DNA of 5,837 nucleotides from Oscillospiraceae bacterium (GTDB lineage Bacteria > Bacillota > Clostridia > Oscillospirales > Ruminococcaceae): positions 1 to 5,837 of the forward strand of contig JAFTNX010000039.1 in NCBI GenBank assembly GCA_017451665.1, given 5' to 3'. Numbering within the stretch: position 1 is the stretch's first letter; the number at the start of each line of letters is the position of its first letter. Position numbers and translations under genes: made by a program. Positions 5,416-5,837 of the stretch are shown here, piece after piece. The notes below the pieces were generated by a model. The model was not told where the DNA came from, ran no database searches, and saw nothing but the letters and a program-made list of their open reading frames with translations.

Positions 5416-5837
5416 ATGAAAAAGTTAGTTAAAAGACTTACTTCAGCTATTCTTGCGGCAGCTTTTGTAATGACAAATATGATTGCAATAATGCCTGCGA
5501 CAGCTGAAGAAAATACCTGCGATAAAACTGCAGCAGATATTGTACTTGACATGAAAGCAGGCTGGAATTTAGGTAACACCCTTGATGCTGGCGATGCTGG
5601 AGATGGTCTTTCTGCTGAAACAAGCTGGGGAAATCCTAAGACAACAAAGGCAATGATTGACGCAGTCAGGGATGCTGGCTTTGACACAGTGAGAGTGCCT
5701 GTTTCATGGGGTATTCACACAAGTGGAAGCGACCACGATATAGATGATGCGTGGATGGCAAGAGTAAAGGAAGTTGTTGACTACTGTATTGACAACGATA
5801 TGTATGTTATTCTTAACACCCACCACGACATAAGCGC
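5416..5837 (+). CDS. Secreted GH5-family endoglucanase (cellulase), N-terminal part (C-terminus outside window)
   Basis: The 140 complete codons visible begin with a Sec signal peptide: basic MKKLVKR, a hydrophobic core (about 8-26) and a likely cut after PATA (30/31). The catalytic domain starts at once, with blocks typical of GH5 cellulases: AGWNLGNTLDAG (48-59), ETSWGNPKTTKAMIDAV (68-84), AGFDTVRVPVSWG (87-99, with the conserved Arg93) and MYVILNTHHD (129-138). These resemble subfamily GH5_4 enzymes of ruminococci and clostridia, which cut beta-1,4-glucans and often xyloglucan. The acid/base and nucleophile glutamates lie beyond the window, so activity, carbohydrate-binding modules and a possible dockerin cannot be judged. 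The start is supported by GAAAGGAA (5401-5408), 7 nt upstream. An ATG at 5408 meets a stop after two codons and is not used. Confidence 0.93.
   Translation, partial: MKKLVKRLTSAILAAAFVMTNMIAIMPATAEENTCDKTAADIVLDMKAGWNLGNTLDAGDAGDGLSAETSWGNPKTTKAMIDAVRDAGFDTVRVPVSWGIHTSGSDHDIDDAWMARVKEVVDYCIDNDMYVILNTHHDIS

Noticed and set aside
5388..5687. 99-aa minus-strand open frame over the start of the cellulase gene
   Set aside because: It overlaps a clear signal peptide and GH5 catalytic start on the other strand.

Overview
The window reads as chromosomal DNA from an AT-rich, Gram-positive member of the Clostridia, most likely a Ruminococcus-like (Oscillospiraceae) gut or rumen bacterium. This is inferred from several things: purine-rich AGGAGG/AAAGGA ribosome-binding sites, a FemAB-type peptidoglycan branching enzyme, a Feo iron operon with the small Cys-rich FeoB-associated protein common in Firmicutes, and a secreted GH5 cellulase. 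Species cannot be fixed from the sequence alone.

Layout. (1) 1-537, minus strand: the N-terminal 179 residues of a FemA/FemB/FemX-family aminoacyltransferase, running off the left edge, with a good promoter at 576-604. (2) 538-797: a divergent intergenic region holding that promoter, an 8-bp dyad at 622-643, and the promoter and putative operator cluster of the iron operon. (3) 798-3450, plus strand: feoA, feoB and a 60-aa Cys-rich membrane protein, closed by a strong rho-independent terminator at 3459-3491. (4) 3574-5250, plus strand: a membrane-anchored protein with four BIG2 Ig-like repeats and a C-terminal VanY-type D,D-carboxypeptidase domain. It has its own promoter region with two dyads and ends in a 17-bp terminator hairpin at 5254-5294. 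(5) 5416 to the right edge, plus strand: the signal peptide and first part of a GH5 endoglucanase, preceded by an extended -10 promoter and a cre-like (LacI/CcpA-type) site.

Functionally these are four separate transcription units: cell-wall branching, ferrous iron uptake, cell-wall peptide trimming and cellulose degradation. FeoA, the FeoB GTPase/permease and the small Cys-rich protein would act together at the membrane to import Fe(II).

The most interesting non-coding signal is the motif GTTAG-N6-CTAAC. It occurs perfectly at the feoA promoter (749-764) and again just upstream of the feoB ribosome-binding site (1040-1055). Degenerate or half copies lie at 724-739 and 705-709. It looks like a repeated operator for a metal-responsive repressor of the DtxR/MntR type, but the regulator itself is not in the window. 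I see no mobile element, CRISPR array, tRNA or rRNA, and no wholly new system. The novelty is in regulation and domain architecture.
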